64,000 bases of DNA, taken from contig CM023452.1 of the NCBI GenBank assembly GCA_013339765.2, positions 163,369,581-163,433,580 of the forward strand, written 5' to 3'. The notes beneath the pieces are model-generated. The model worked only from the letters and a program-made list of their open reading frames with translations. It did no database searches and was not told where the DNA came from. Shown piece after piece: positions 36,312 through 47,599 of this stretch. Position numbers and translations under genes: made by a program. Every line of letters begins with the position of its first letter. The first letter of the stretch is position 1. Source of the DNA: Haemaphysalis longicornis (lineage: Eukaryota; Arthropoda; Arachnida; Ixodida; Ixodidae).

Positions 36312-36800
36312 TTAGTTACTAGTCCGCTTAATTGCATGAATGACAGTGTTGACGACGGTATCGGTTGATATGGTTGTGGGGTTTATGTGCGCTATGGTGT
36401 CGAGAAGAGGGAGGGTGGATGTGTTACAGTGCGAGAGTTCGAGGCAGGTCCAGAGGAGGTGGTGGAGATCGGCTGTGGTGGTGGGGTGGCAGCATGGGCA
36501 TCGCGTGGCCTTCTGTGGGTTGTACAATCTCTGAACGGTCTGTGGGGCAGTAGAGGTGTTGGTGAGGAGCTTGGGGAGGGAGATTTCCTGTGCTCGGGTT
36601 AGGCGGAAAAGGAGGTGAGGTAGCCTTGAGGCGTTAAAGCCTGGCAGGGTAGTTGTAGCCTATATTTACGCAGTGTGACTGCGGGAGGTAGAGTGAGGTC
36701 ATAGTCGGTGCGACTGGGACAGGGTTCATCCGAGGGGGGAGGGACGAGGGGTCCACCACAGGTTGTACTGAGAAGTATTTCCTGTGCATCCACAGAAGCT
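36312..36800 (-). pseudogene. I-like LINE C-terminal fragment
   Basis: On the minus strand, with one frameshift near 36560-36600, the translation runs from QEILLSTTCGGPLVPPPSDE through LTLPPAVTLRKYRLQL to LTSFSA, then YNPQKATRCPCCH. A cysteine-histidine knuckle follows (CPCCHPTTTADLHHLLWTC), and the frame ends VVNTVIHAIKRTSN and a stop at 36312. A C-x2-C--H---C motif close to the C-terminus is shared by many I-like LINE pol proteins; a related motif occurs at 45916-45970. No RT or RNase H remains upstream. Confidence 0.6.
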
Positions 36801-38351
36801 GCCTGGCTCCCAGGGGATGCTGGTTTATGACACTCGTTAGCCTTCCTATCTTCGCAGCAAATACGGAAACGACACTGATGGTGATTGTTTAGACTCCTGA
36901 CTGCCCTTCCGCGGAAGAAGACTACGCCGACAACTACTGGGGATTTAAACGCGTGGCGTTAAGATCCCCGTGCCGCGGAAAGGCCGGTGTCGTCGCCAGC
37001 GTTGACAGTGAGAAAAAAGGCACCGTAAGCAAAAAAAAATGTGGATATTATAACCTCCCCGCAGAGCAAAGAAAGAATAAAAAAGTCCGGGAAAGAACCA
37101 CGCAAAGCTGACAAAAAAAACTGAGCTCTGTCGTCTATAGTGTCCGAATGCTGGGCACACCTCTTTAGGCTCTTTGCTTACCTTTACCCTTCCTCGGTTG
37201 TCACCTTTTTCTTTCCATTTTCCCCTTCCCACGTGTGAGATAGCCAGCTAGGCCATAGCCTGGTTTACATTCCTGCCTTTCTTTCACCATTTTTCCTTCC
37301 TTCTTTCCGTGTAACCCCCCCATTTTCACATGCCTAATTGACGGAGTTAACCCTTTCAATCGCTGTGATAACTTAAACGGAGATAATTGGTCGAACAGAA
37401 CTTTAAAAACTCAATACAGAAAATATTAAAATAAAAACGTTACAAAAGTGCCCTTACGAAATAAAAAAATATGAATCCTAAACACCTCTTCCTCAAAATG
37501 CACACAAATTAAAAAGAAAGTCCGAAAACCAGCAATGAGGAGAAAACCGGAGCAGCAAATAACCAAAATGCTAATGCGCCTAGCTGTGATGAACATGCTA
37601 GCATCTAAAAACTGAGAGAACGGACCAACCGTGCCTTCCTCTTTGCATCTGTGGGGATATGTATAATTGACGAAATAAAAGCTATTAATCGCTGTAACGG
37701 TGTAAATGTGCATTACTGACTAAAATAAACCGAAGAAAACTCAAAATACTTAAATAACTTTATGTAGTTGCCTACTCATTGCGAAATCAGGCGGTAAGGA
37801 ACTCACAAGGAAGACAAGCGGCTTTAAAAAGCTTTGCATGGAAATTTATCGGTATTTCAGTGGATTTTTTATACTCCAATAAGCCGTCTCCTTCAACAAA
37901 CGTTTAATAATCATCATCATCAAAGTTATCCCGCAACAAGTCATGAGACATTTAACCGCTAAGACGACTATACCGTTAGGATGAGTTTAAGCTGCTTTTT
38001 ATAATTACGTAATTCACACTGAAGTTCCAAAGATTGTGGAATCGCCGTCTGCTCTCATTACATGAGCTTCTGCGGCAGGTAAAAGGACAGTACCATGTTT
38101 CTCTGCTGAGATAAACTCTATACCTTCCAAGTTCAGTAGCTACCATTGCTATATGATGAGAAAATAAATGCGTTGCATTACGTTACAATGAATTCTAATT
38201 TGTAGTTCGCACAGATTCGGCATGGTCATCCACCTCGACAGAGTGGAATGGCTCTTAATTCTATTACGAAAGTTCCCTATTTTCTACTGCACTCACAGTA
38301 TTCTTCGCCAAGAGTATGACGTTTGCCGTTCTGCCCTGACAGCACCCGATT
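36801..38351. other. Stretch with nothing recognised
   Basis: AT-rich sequence with scattered short open frames; ATCATCATC at about 37912-37922. No gene, RNA (apart from the tRNA that follows) or element end is supported. Confidence 0.4.
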
Positions 38352-38423
38352 GGGGGTGTAGCTCAGTGGTAGAGCGTTCGCTTCGCATGTGAAAGGCCCC
38401 GGGTTCGAACCCCGGCACCTCCA
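38352..38423 (+). tRNA. tRNA-Ala (anticodon CGC)
   Basis: Base-identical to the minus-strand gene at 30939-31010, with the same complete cloverleaf: GGGGGTG/CACCTCC acceptor with G3-T70, D arm GCTC/GAGC, anticodon loop TTCGCAT and T loop TTCGAAC. It decodes GCG alanine codons. The A box TAGCTCAGTGG and B box GGTTCGAACCC are intact and a T run follows. The immediate 5' flank (CAGCACCCGATT) and 3' flank differ from those of the other copy. The two genes face opposite directions 7.3 kb apart. Confidence 0.97.
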
Positions 38424-38429
38424 TTGGCG

Positions 38430-38439
38430 TTTTTTTTTT
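38430..38439 (+). terminator. Pol III terminator of tRNA-Ala (plus)
   Basis: A run of ten T begins seven bases after the tRNA, a strong RNA polymerase III stop. Confidence 0.85.
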
Positions 38440-38882
38440 CCCGCAGTCAACATCAAGTTATTAGATTCTGAGGTTGTGTATATTCACCTTTTTTTCATTG
38501 CGGGGGGGATGTGCCCTGTGGATCTGACTTTAATTGTTAAGTACTCACACAGCCTCCTCTAGTAAGCCTGGCTCGGTTTAATATAACGTCACTTGGAAGC
38601 GTATGACTCAAAATAATAGCCGCCGTCATAAAGTTAAGCACATGACGATACCGATTCACTTTTCACATTAATTTTAGAGATATTCAAGCAGTTTTTGCGT
38701 GCAATGCTTAGCGGCACCGGTGCGCATACTTCCCGTCCAATGCTTTCTCAGTTCAATTCAGTTTCAGTATGTTGTATTAAAATATATACAGGGCGTAAAG
38801 AGTAATATACACAAAGTGGTCCTAAAGCTTGGCACTGTATTGGATCCCCTTGTGATCAAATACCAAAAAAAAAGAAATTTCT

Positions 38883-39285
38883 AGGCATTAGAGAACAAGC
38901 TTTGTTCAACGGCAAACCACCGGGACAGCCGCTTGTGCAGTCAACCAGAGACTATTCACCATTGCTTTGTGTTGTGCCGTGACGCGGTGTTTTTCTGGGA
39001 CGTTTTGCAACGGACACTAAAAAGGACATTGACATCACTCGGTACACCATTCGCGTCTTGCCATTTGAAGATGTTAATCGGGTGCCACATGACGTTTTTG
39101 TTCTCCTACGATTGTTTAGCTTGTGGAAGTGCCGTATGATTGATCGGCATGCGGAACCCCATAGGCCAACCAAATGCCTTTTTCGGGAACAGGCGGCGTT
39201 GGTGCGGAGCGTTTATGCGGCGCAGAGTGATCCACCGGAGTGGCTGCATCTTTTGCATGCGTGCGTTTGCTTGCCTGAGCTTTAA
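38883..39285 (+). pseudogene. LINE pol C-terminal fragment with zinc-knuckle motif
   Basis: In one frame, from about 38930, the sequence reads LCSQPETIHHCFVLCRDAVF then FWDVLQRTLKRTL. After a frameshift it continues RVLPFEDVNRVPHDVFVLLR, LFSLWKCRMIDRHAEPHRPT and FREQAALVRSVYAAQSDPPE, ending CLPEL with a TAA at 39283-39285. The pattern C---ETI-H-F--C--A--FWD-L, then P-D-F-LL--HS-W--RM--RHA, is one I associate with the end of a LINE pol protein found repeatedly in tick sequences. It lacks any RT, and has a frameshift near 39040. Confidence 0.65.
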
Positions 39286-39289
39286 AATG

Positions 39290-41120
39290 GTGCCGATATT
39301 CGTTAGACTGACGTGCTGACTCTTCGCTGTTTGTTAGTTTGTATACTGTGTGTCAATTGTCATATCTGAAATTTGAATATATATTTCCATACGTTAAGGA
39401 AAAATAGCGTAGTCGCAAAAGCTTCAACCTTGAAACAGAGAGGTCCCGAGAGCATCTTTTTCTTTTTTTTTTTTTTTTACTCCCACAAAGGCGTCTTACC
39501 GAAATCCAGGTTTGCTAGGCTACTAGTACTTTCGAACTAAAATGGAAACAATTGTCAACTGAAGAGCGTGGTGAGTGTGCAGTGAACCAGCTCCCTTTTC
39601 TCAGCCGGCCCTACTTGAAGCCATGCTTTAGAACCTGTCAGTCTCGCTGACCTCCTGCAGAAAGTTTCGTTAGAGGTGGCGCTCCAAAAAATACACGCTA
39701 TTCTGCTAAAACAGCATGCGTTCCTCAAGCGCTTTCTGAAGGCGAAATCAACAGTGGAGTGCGCAGCGCCATTACAGCGCATGCGTTGTAAAAGCGCGTG
39801 GTCTTAGCATACGCTGGCTATGTGCGTAGTGCTACGCGTGCAATGCTAAAACTATCCCGGTTGACTTGAAATCAATACAAATAAATCAAAAACCTTTATG
39901 CTCCGGCCCATAATGAGAAAGCTCATACAAACAGGGCGACTTTAACCTTCACGGGCATTATAGCAATCGACAAACATCGTGCTCTTGGAGTCACTTCCTG
40001 TGCCGATATGTCGCAAGGGCGTCCAATTCACTCCTTACCAAATATTTATCGCGAGCTGTTTACACTAAAAATAAAAACATGCAAATTTGTAACGCCTCGT
40101 TTGCGTCGCCCTTGAGCTATTGCACTCTTGTATGCCAGGGGTCGACAGAGAGAAGCGAAAGAGTGTGAGAGAAATAGACAAAATGTGGAAGGAAAGAAGC
40201 TAACGACAATTTGGAAAGTAATAAATTGTGTCAGACACTTCGCAACGGGCCCCAGCAAAGCCTTTGGAGAAAACACTCCAGTCGCCAAGTTATTCGGAAC
40301 CTCCCAGCTGTCCCGGTTTCCTGAATCCCTGAACGCGCTGAAGTGCGGAGTCTGAGAAAAGAGCCTGTCTGTTCCCCTAGTTTGGTGGCACCCCTTTTTT
40401 TATTAAACAGCTCTTCTATTGTATTCCCGGCATTGTTCTTTCTGTTCTTAGCCGTCCGTACACCACGTGGTTGGTGCATTCGTTGTGCCTAACGATGGGT
40501 TTCGAGCGAAGAAGCTATGAAAACAGAAATAAACACATCAAATTATCATAGAAGGCTGAACGAAAGAGGGATTTCATGGGATGCAAATCAGCAATGCATG
40601 CTTAGAGTGAAGAGCGTGATGAATGGCTGGCGCCACAAACATTCAGCGCTGACAAATGCTTCCCATGGGTCGTCCTCATGGGAAAAAGCGAGCGCCCGTC
40701 TTGGATTTGCAGTGAGTGGGAGAGCCAATACAGAAGTTTTGCTTCCGTATTTTTTTACTTCTTTTCTTTTCTGTACTTCATTCCGTCGGCTATTCAAATC
40801 CGCGTAGAAAGGCCAAGCTTGGCACGTGTTCCACAAAGGCATTGGTTTCTTTCGCGCTTTTTTTTTCGTTTCGACCCTTGTTTACGGTTCGCGTGTACTT
40901 GAGTTTTTCCTAGGAGAAATAAGAAACGGAAGTTCACACAACTTCTGTTATAGGCAGTGCGTCTTATTTACATTACGTTACCCAGTCCACTTGGTAGAGT
41001 ACTATTTGGGACAAAAGTCCTTTTAACCAGCTTTTAATCTAACTATCCGGGAGCCTCCAAACTTAAGTTAGGCTGACCGGACTCACGTTTTGTGTTTTTT
41101 TTCTTTCCCCTTTCTGTTAA
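39290..41120. other. Stretch with nothing recognised
   Basis: Includes a T-rich run at 39460-39478 and many short, mirrored open frames. No gene, RNA or terminus is supported. Confidence 0.4.
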
Positions 41121-41124
41121 AAGA

Positions 41125-41214
<90 letters not shown>

Positions 41215-41319
41215 ATGTATGTATGTATGTATGTATGTGTATGTATGTATGTATGTATGTATGTATGTATGTATGTATGTATGTATGTCTGTATGTCTGT
41301 CTGTCTGTCTGTCTGTCTA

Positions 41320-41383
<64 letters not shown>
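41125..41383. repeat. (GTCT)n/(GTAT)n microsatellite, 259 bp
   Basis: Blocks of GTCT, then GTAT, then GTCT again. The segment right after it (TGTGACTCGATTAAATCACC, then CGGCCAAA) matches the sequence that follows the GTCT run at 55158-55180 and the inverted run at 49624-49655, so the array sits at a fixed point in a dispersed repeat family. Cysteine-rich open frames through it are artefacts. Confidence 0.95.
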
Positions 41384-41439
41384 GTTTGTGACTCGATTAA
41401 ATCACCCGGCCAAAATACAGGTGAAATAATGCTTCTACA

Positions 41440-43037
41440 CGAAGTATATATATAGACAACAATGTTCCAAGCTGTTAAAACTTCCACGCTGGCTCATACC
41501 TATCCGCATTATTAAGATAAAAAAAAACTCCAAAGTATTTGAAGCAAAATATGCTTTTCTCCAGAAAAGAAAAAGAAACAACGTGTTAAAACACTCACTG
41601 AAGGGAGCGCATGTAAAACCGAACAGCTAGAAAAAATGTCTGTTGGAGTTGTTCCAAGCACAACAGACAAAATGTGCTCATAGACGGCGCGCGAGCAGTG
41701 AAAAAGGCGGCAAAATTGAATTGCACTTTGCAAAAGCCCGTTCCATTTATAATGGCACGCGTGAGAGGGGAGAAAAAGAGCGTGAGTGGTGAGATGAGGA
41801 GAGAGGAGTGGGGGGCTGAGTGTCATATTTGCGGCAGACGACACTTCTAGCGAAGCAAGCAGACACGCAGCCATTTTTAGCTTCTGCAGGGCGCAATGCG
41901 AACCATATGTACAGTCTTTGCCAAATTTTCTAGACCAACCTTAAAGTGCGCTGGCCGCAAATAATTCAAGGTACAAGCTTTCGTCCTGAGCGCAGGTGAA
42001 ACGTTTTATGCCGGAAAGCTAGAGAAAACACCTTTCTTTCTTACTGTCATAAAATATTTTGTCACATATGAAGGTACAGCTTATTCTTGGAATTCTTTAT
42101 GGTGGAGAAGGGTTAGGATTAGCCTAGAATATTTTGGCAAAGGGTATACCTACAGATTGCCGACAGAGCGGTATTTTGCTCTAAATCCCTTCCTATCGCA
42201 CTGCTAACGGTCATTTCACGTAAAAGACCTGCGTGTATCGTAATTGGGGCAGGAATGCCATGCGCTGAGATAAGAAAGAACACCCTAATTAGGAAGTTTT
42301 AGAATTCGAGAACTATGACCACGACGGGCTGCCATATATACTTCGCATCAGAGTAACGGCGCGTTTAATGAACCCCTCCAGTGCAGCAGAAGCGCGGCAC
42401 CGTTAGTAATCTATTTCCGTTCGTGTCTTTCGCTTTCATTTTAACTTATGTGATTAGTAACTTGACGCCATATTCATTTCTGAACGCTGCAAAAAGAACG
42501 CTTGGTATGAGCAAAAAATATTGAGGAAATCGTGAGCTTTAGCGTAACTTAAAGCAAATTGAGTATATGTACACCACAGGTGTCGGATTTGACAATTTGT
42601 AAATAAAAAGTCACATCTATTGCTCCGAAATCTGAAGCTCTCCATAAACGTGGGGGAAAATATATTTAGTCCAGTAGTAATATCAGAAGACAGCTGCGCT
42701 CAACACTTTTGCTTAAAAATATGCCTACTGCTACAAATTGGAGGTCCGCGAAAAGAATAAAGAAGGCGGACTGAAACAAGGGCCAAGTCCTAGATATCTT
42801 CTTTTGCTGCTCCGTTTAAAATGATGTCGCACTTGTGTGGTAAACTAATTAGGTGTTCTGTCTATATTTGCAAAACGCGATTGTCTGTTTTACTTGCTTA
42901 AAATATTGTAGCGCAAGAAACTCAAATATCGACACCGGCAGACTGTAAAGGAACATCTCGTTGTGTCCATCTTTCAATATCGTGCTTTTTGTTATTGTAA
43001 GTCTGTCAAAGTGGCTAGCTCAACATACTGCTGTGTA
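41440..43037. other. Stretch with nothing recognised
   Basis: No gene, RNA or element end is supported. A purine-rich segment lies at 41760-41820. Confidence 0.4.
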
Positions 43038-43913
43038 CGGTTAAACCTGGATGCAAAAAGTTGATAAAAATGCGCAATTTTTCGTTACATGCAGGTTTTC
43101 GTTACATGCAGCTTTCGAGTTAAGGCTTTCGTAAATGAAGCAGACCTAAATGCAAATTCTAGACATTATGAATAATGAACTCTCCCTTTAAGAAGGTGTT
43201 TCACAGTGAAAAAATGCGTGCTTCGCGCCTTCTGCTTTCCCAAGAAGTTATTCAGTGCACTTCACTCCAAAGAATAAAGGTCACTTACCCCTGTATTCGC
43301 AAACGTAGCTTAGGTATCAGTTTTGCCTTTTGACACTCTTCGGTGCCTTAACCAGTTTCAAGGACCAAACGTATGCTGAAAGGGCGCCTTTTCGCGAACT
43401 TGATCCTCTTTGCAGCGCTCAAACGTTTTGAAGGGGTGCTAGCTGGGAGACTGTACCGGGCGACAATGTTCATCTTTCTTGCCGGCGGAGAGAGCACCTG
43501 AGATTGCGAGCTTGTCTTGAAAAGACAAAACTTTTCGTTTTCTGACAGCAGAACTCATCGCCGACGAACCTATACCTCACAAAAGCAACGGAGACACGCG
43601 ACTACACACCGACAGGCGGGCCTAGCTCCTAATCGGCACCACACCCACACTGGAAACGCACGGCAGTTAGCGCTGCGGGCAACGTTCGCTAAATTAGTGC
43701 CTATCTCCAGCCGATTTTTTAGAAAAAAAGAGCAAAAAACAATGGCTCGTCAGCGTAGTAAATTCGTTACATCAAGGTTATTCGTAGCCATGCCTTCGTT
43801 ACATAGAGGTAGCCAACACATCGGTTTCAATGGGGCTGGCAATGAGGAATTGAAAAACTTTGTTAAATCCAGGAATTCCTTACATAAAGGTTCGTTACAT
43901 CCAGGTTTAACTG
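43038..43913. mobile_element. Tigger-like element 2
   Basis: The left end CGGTTAAACCTGGATGCAAA and the right end (reverse complement) CAGTTAAACCTGGATGTAAC form inverted termini. Subterminal GTTACAT-CAGG phrases are repeated inward at both ends (43085-43115 and 43765-43905). TA flanks both sides (43036-43037 and 43914-43915). The AAACCT-GAT-TAACGAA style of terminus is typical of Tigger/pogo-like elements. At 876 bp with no transposase domain visible it is a non-autonomous copy. A plus-strand open frame (43517-44011) crosses its right end and is likely accidental. Confidence 0.75.
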
Positions 43914-44990
43914 TATGCTTTATTCTGCAAATTCTTGGTTATTGTTTTGTATGTGTGACTTTCTTGCGCTCGAATGGCTTGCTTGCGCGGAAGTTAATTT
44001 TTCTCAATTAAACAGCTCATCTTTTATACCCAACATAGACGAAAACCACAAAAGTGTGGAAATTTACAATGTCGTCTGACAGCGTGAACTTGCGTGTTTT
44101 AATAGCCGAAGCAAAGTTAGCACGAGCAACACCTGTCTTTTGCTCTAATATTGCCCTCTTCTTCACTTTAATCTTAGCGTGCTTATTCCTTTCTTTAGAT
44201 ACTTGCTGGACTTTTTGTTGCCCTTATTTGCTGGAATCCGCATAAGAATCTGGCACTAAAGGTTTCTGTAACCCTGACTCATATTCATACGGTAGTACCG
44301 CTTTCGTGAGTCAGCACAAACTGCAGCTGCTCGTGCATGGCGAAACAGCCGAGGGTGAAAAAAAAGAAAGCTTCCTGTCATACCCCGAAATGAAACGAAC
44401 TGATAAACGCACTGTATACCCGTGTAAAAGTAAACGACATCTGTTAATACCTGCGACGGAAATAGGCCTTACCTCTTATCTGTGACTCACATCAGAGGAC
44501 CGCTCATAGTCAGAAAGATAACGCCCTGATAGGCGAAGGTACAGATCATCTATAGCAGTACAAAAGTAAAACTTTCAAGCTAGAAAGTGCCCTGAGCACT
44601 TCCTGTTCAATTTCATTTTGTTTCCATCTCTGTGTTCTTTTTTTAGAGCGTCGACATAAGTCGTGTTGCAAGTGCATCGCTCATCTTTAACGCAAGCTGC
44701 ATTGCGTTCCCCAGTTGGTAAAGTGGCCAATATATATGGGGTTGATTTATCCACAATTTTATGCAGCGTATTGCGATGCAAAAGCGGGTAAATGTCACAT
44801 TTCCGACGCATTGCGCCACAAGGTTACTCTAGGATTACGTGAATAATAACGTTTTTCCGCGGCCCAATGCATATAAGGCAACTGTATTAGACATATTTCT
44901 ATCTGTCTATTCTATCTTTCTGTCTATCTTTCTATCTAAGATTCTATATCTGAACATGACGGCGTTACAAAGTGTAATGCACGTAATTTA
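43914..44990. other. Stretch with nothing recognised
   Basis: Short TCTATC-type runs at 44900-44950 are the only repeats. No gene or RNA is supported. Confidence 0.4.
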
Positions 44991-44992
44991 GG

Positions 44993-45173
44993 ACCCATGG
45001 CAACAATTGCGCAAGGACCGAAGCGAAGACAAAGAAGAAACGACAAGGACGCGCGCACAAGGAGTGTAACAAATGGGACGAACTCCTAAATGTGACAAAC
45101 GACAAGGAGTGCACTCGTCCTTCTGGTTTCTTCTTTGTCCTCGCTTGTCTTGCGCAATCGTTGCCATGGATCA
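44993..45173. repeat. ~180-bp imperfect hairpin
   Basis: The left arm (44993-45053) starts ATGGCAACAATTGCGCAAGG and runs to GACAAAGAAGAAACGACAAG. The right arm (45105-45173), reverse complemented, starts ATGGCAACGATTGCGCAAGA and contains GACAAAGAAGAAACCAGAAG. Loop about 50 bp. The AAGACAAAGAAGAAACGACA block resembles the arms of the inverted repeat at 14800-15980. Confidence 0.85.
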
Positions 45174-45179
45174 CTTCCA

Positions 45180-45840
45180 ACCAGGCCGGCTCGCGGTGTT
45201 GCTTAATTTAGGGCATTGATGACGAGCTTCATATGGAACTCCGGCGTCACCCCCACTTTTACATCACTGCTAGTAACCTTCGCATTAAAGAATAATAAGC
45301 AGTGAGCCCAAGGCGACAAACTTTGGTAACGAGAAAGTGTATAGTAGCAATATTTATGGAGTACACTTTTAAGGGATGGCACAGTGAATATTCTCAACAC
45401 ATCGAAAATCACACGAGTTGAAGAATAAATTAGTTCCCAACGCAGAAAGACAACGAAAGGACGGATACATATATCACCACGCCAACATTCCCGTCTTTCG
45501 AGTACTTATGAGCTTTGAAAAGCTTAATATGAACACGATTGTCACTCTTGATGCATAAAGCAGGCAGGCAGGGCGTTGGAATGGCAAGACGACTCCGAGG
45601 AAACCACCTGTCCTTGATCAGTGCTGCCGCAAGTGTCCTTTTGATTTAGGTTCTCTTCTGAATGAAAAAAGGTTACGAGCTTGTTAACTCGGGTGTTTTA
45701 TAGACCATTTTTAAGGTGCTTGTGTCCAAAGATAACTGATAAAAAATTTCGACGAGACAAGCGCGTGAGCTGCCAGGCTAATTAAGGGCGCTGAGTAAGG
45801 TTAGAGACGCTTCAGCACCTTTTATACCAGAATTTCATTA
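45180..45840. other. Stretch with nothing recognised
   Basis: No gene, RNA or element end is supported. Confidence 0.4.
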
Positions 45841-45847
45841 ATCGCAG

Positions 45848-46072
45848 TTTACCTGGCCGATGCCAGACATGCACACGAAACCCTACGCAATTGGTACGCG
45901 ACCACCACCACACCACGCTGCCCGAAGTGCCACTCCCCTATCAAAGCTGACATGCACCATCTGCACCATCTCACTTGGTTGTGCGACGACGCCGCGACGA
46001 CGGAACGCCGTGTGGATCTACTTGGGTCCAGTGAGCGAGCTACGACGACAAGGAGAGCCCTTATGTGCTCTG
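45848..46072 (+). pseudogene. I-like LINE zinc-knuckle tail
   Basis: One frame reads PRCPKCHSPIKADMHHLHHL then TWLCDDAATTERRVDLL (45914-46005), containing CPKC and a following H--H----C. This is the same type of C-terminal knuckle as at 36460-36520 minus. The upstream context is too short to see RNase H. The fragment ends abruptly at about 46072 where an RTE-like tail begins, so two different LINE pieces are joined there. Confidence 0.5.
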
Positions 46073-46394
46073 CATTTAAAAGAAACGGACATGGGCTGGC
46101 CATGCCGTAAGACAAACCGACAACCACTGGACGATTAGGTTAACAGAGTGGACACCAAGAGACGGGTCTAGAAGGAACGGGAAGGCCATTAATCTGACGG
46201 AGAGCTGAAATAAGCGAATTAGGGAGTAAACTTTTTGTTTACTCCCTAATTCGTTTACTCTTTTTAGGGAGTAAACTTTTAGGGAGTAAACTTTTGTTTA
46301 CTCCCTAATTGTTTAGCCCAGGAGCAGTTGGAGGTCAATGGGAGAGGCCATCGTATTGCAGTGGACCTGAGTAGGCTGATGATGATGATGACGA
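46073..46394 (+). pseudogene. RTE-like LINE 3' end, interrupted by palindromes
   Basis: From 46077 one frame reads KKRTWAGHAVRQTDNHWTIR then LTEWTPRDGSRRNGK, the RWAGH-AR--D-RW---V-EW-PRD-KR--GR-P-RW tail that is diagnostic of RTE-clade LINE proteins. After the palindrome cluster (46215-46308), the C-terminus WRSMGEAIVLQWT and stop follows (about 46332-46371), then a (GAT)n tail (TGATGATGATGATGA). The palindromes replace the RW-D-I-----G--W segment expected between the two blocks. Confidence 0.75.
46215..46308. repeat. Cluster of perfect hairpins of one motif
   Basis: The 17-base motif CGAATTAGGGAGTAAAC is followed by TTTTT and its exact reverse complement (46215-46253). A second hairpin, TTAGGGAGTAAAC-TTTT-GTTTACTCCCTAA, occupies 46279-46308, and a further single AGGGAGTAAAC lies between (46267-46277). 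Five copies of an 11-base core within 94 bp, in alternating orientation. Confidence 0.95.
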
Positions 46395-46399
46395 GTCCT

Positions 46400-47310
46400 C
46401 CGAACCAAACTGCAGTAGTTTATATAGGAAGCAAAGAATGCATGACAAACAACGAGTCTCGCGTGCGCTGGAAGTTATAAAGATCGGCAACGCGAAAGGG
46501 CACCAGCGTCTGCGGACAGTTTACAACTAAGTTTATCGGGGTGCGCATCCCACATTAAATTTGAAGAAAACGTAACACCAAGGACTTTACGTTCGTCGAC
46601 AGCCGCTATCTCTTGAACAGTCTAACTAAAAATGTGGTCACGCTTAACTTTCCGCTTCTGTTGGCAAATAAAGAAGTAATTTTGCTTTTTGAATCATTTA
46701 TTTTAATCATTTGCTTATTATCTAGTCATGTCTAAACTTTATGAATAAGTTAATTTGAATGTGTTGTGTTTTATCTGTGTTATTCTGTGCAGAAAAGTGT
46801 TTTGTATTCTATGTACCTACCCACTTCTGCGATAGCCCAATTGGGCTGCAGTATGTATAATATTATAATTATTTAATTAAACAATTATTTAATCGATAAT
46901 TTAATAATGAACTGATTAGGTAATTGTATAAATTATTATTACTTAGTTCGAATGCAGTTTAATTGCAACCACAGGTTCATTTTCAGCACCTGTCTGCAGG
47001 GGTCTGCTTCCCTCATCCTATAACAACGCCCACAAGTCTCCCTGTCCTCCTCCCAGAATACTCACGGCACGACCAAGACCCGCTCAATACAACAGTCCAC
47101 TTGATCATACTCCATCCGTTAACCCGCTTCCTTCAGCAGGCCTAGCGTCCGCCTTTTCTCAAATAATGTATTTTCTCTTACATACTACTTTCCTGCAAGA
47201 TGAATCAGCGCCACTGTCTGCTTGAATTGACCGTCTCAAACTGCGATATAACTCCTTCTTCGTAGAGCCGTATGTGCATGCGCGGAAGTCTAAGACTGAC
47301 ACTATGCATA
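46400..47310. other. AT-rich stretch, nothing recognised
   Basis: 46660-46960 is very AT-rich (AATTATTTAAT-type). No gene, RNA or element end is supported. Confidence 0.4.
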
Positions 47311-47317
47311 TTTTAGG

Positions 47318-47579
47318 TGCGGAGTACCTTAGGACCGCACAATGTCCGTCCGCGTCCATGCGCATAGCATTTACAATCGCGAAAAACCACACAGGCACGG
47401 GCAGGATTCGAGCCGGTGTCTGGTAGACCAGACAGAGTTAGTGTCAGTCGTCTTACCCATTGGGCTACGACCGTGAGTTAGTACTGGAGAGTCAAACGAC
47501 TTACTCCCTCGCATGTAACGCTGCAGAGTACCTTAGGACCTCCCTATGTCCGTCCGCCTCCATCCGCGCGCACACCACC
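47318..47579. repeat. Direct duplication flanking a tRNA-like sequence
   Basis: GAGTACCTTAGGACCGCACA-ATGTCCGTCCGCGTCCATGCGC at about 47324-47363 recurs as GAGTACCTTAGGACCTCCCT-ATGTCCGTCCGCCTCCATCCGC at 47526-47565. The tRNA-like sequence (47399-47480) lies between them. Confidence 0.8.
47396..47482 (-). pseudogene. tRNA-like sequence
   Basis: On the minus strand a Pol III A-box-like GTAGCCCAATGGGTAAGACG and a B-box-like GGCTCGAATCC stand about 40 nt apart. Between them a GTCTGG-TCTA-CCAGAC palindrome stands where an anticodon arm would be. Acceptor-like CACGG/CCGTG segments pair. However, the T stem and loop sizes deviate, so a functional tRNA is unlikely. It is either a tRNA pseudogene or the head of a tRNA-derived SINE. 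Confidence 0.45.
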
Positions 47580-47599
47580 ATAAATCGAAAATCAAGCGA

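Noticed and set aside
41090..41455. Cysteine/valine-rich ORFs in three frames
   Set aside because: Pure products of the GTCT/GTAT microsatellite.
43517..44011. 164-codon plus-strand frame
   Set aside because: Crosses the right end of the Tigger-like element, has no transposase motif, and its C-terminal part translates the terminal repeats.
46215..46308. Possible CRISPR-like array of short palindromic repeats
   Set aside because: Only a few copies, no spacers of regular size, alternating orientation, and clearly eukaryotic context.
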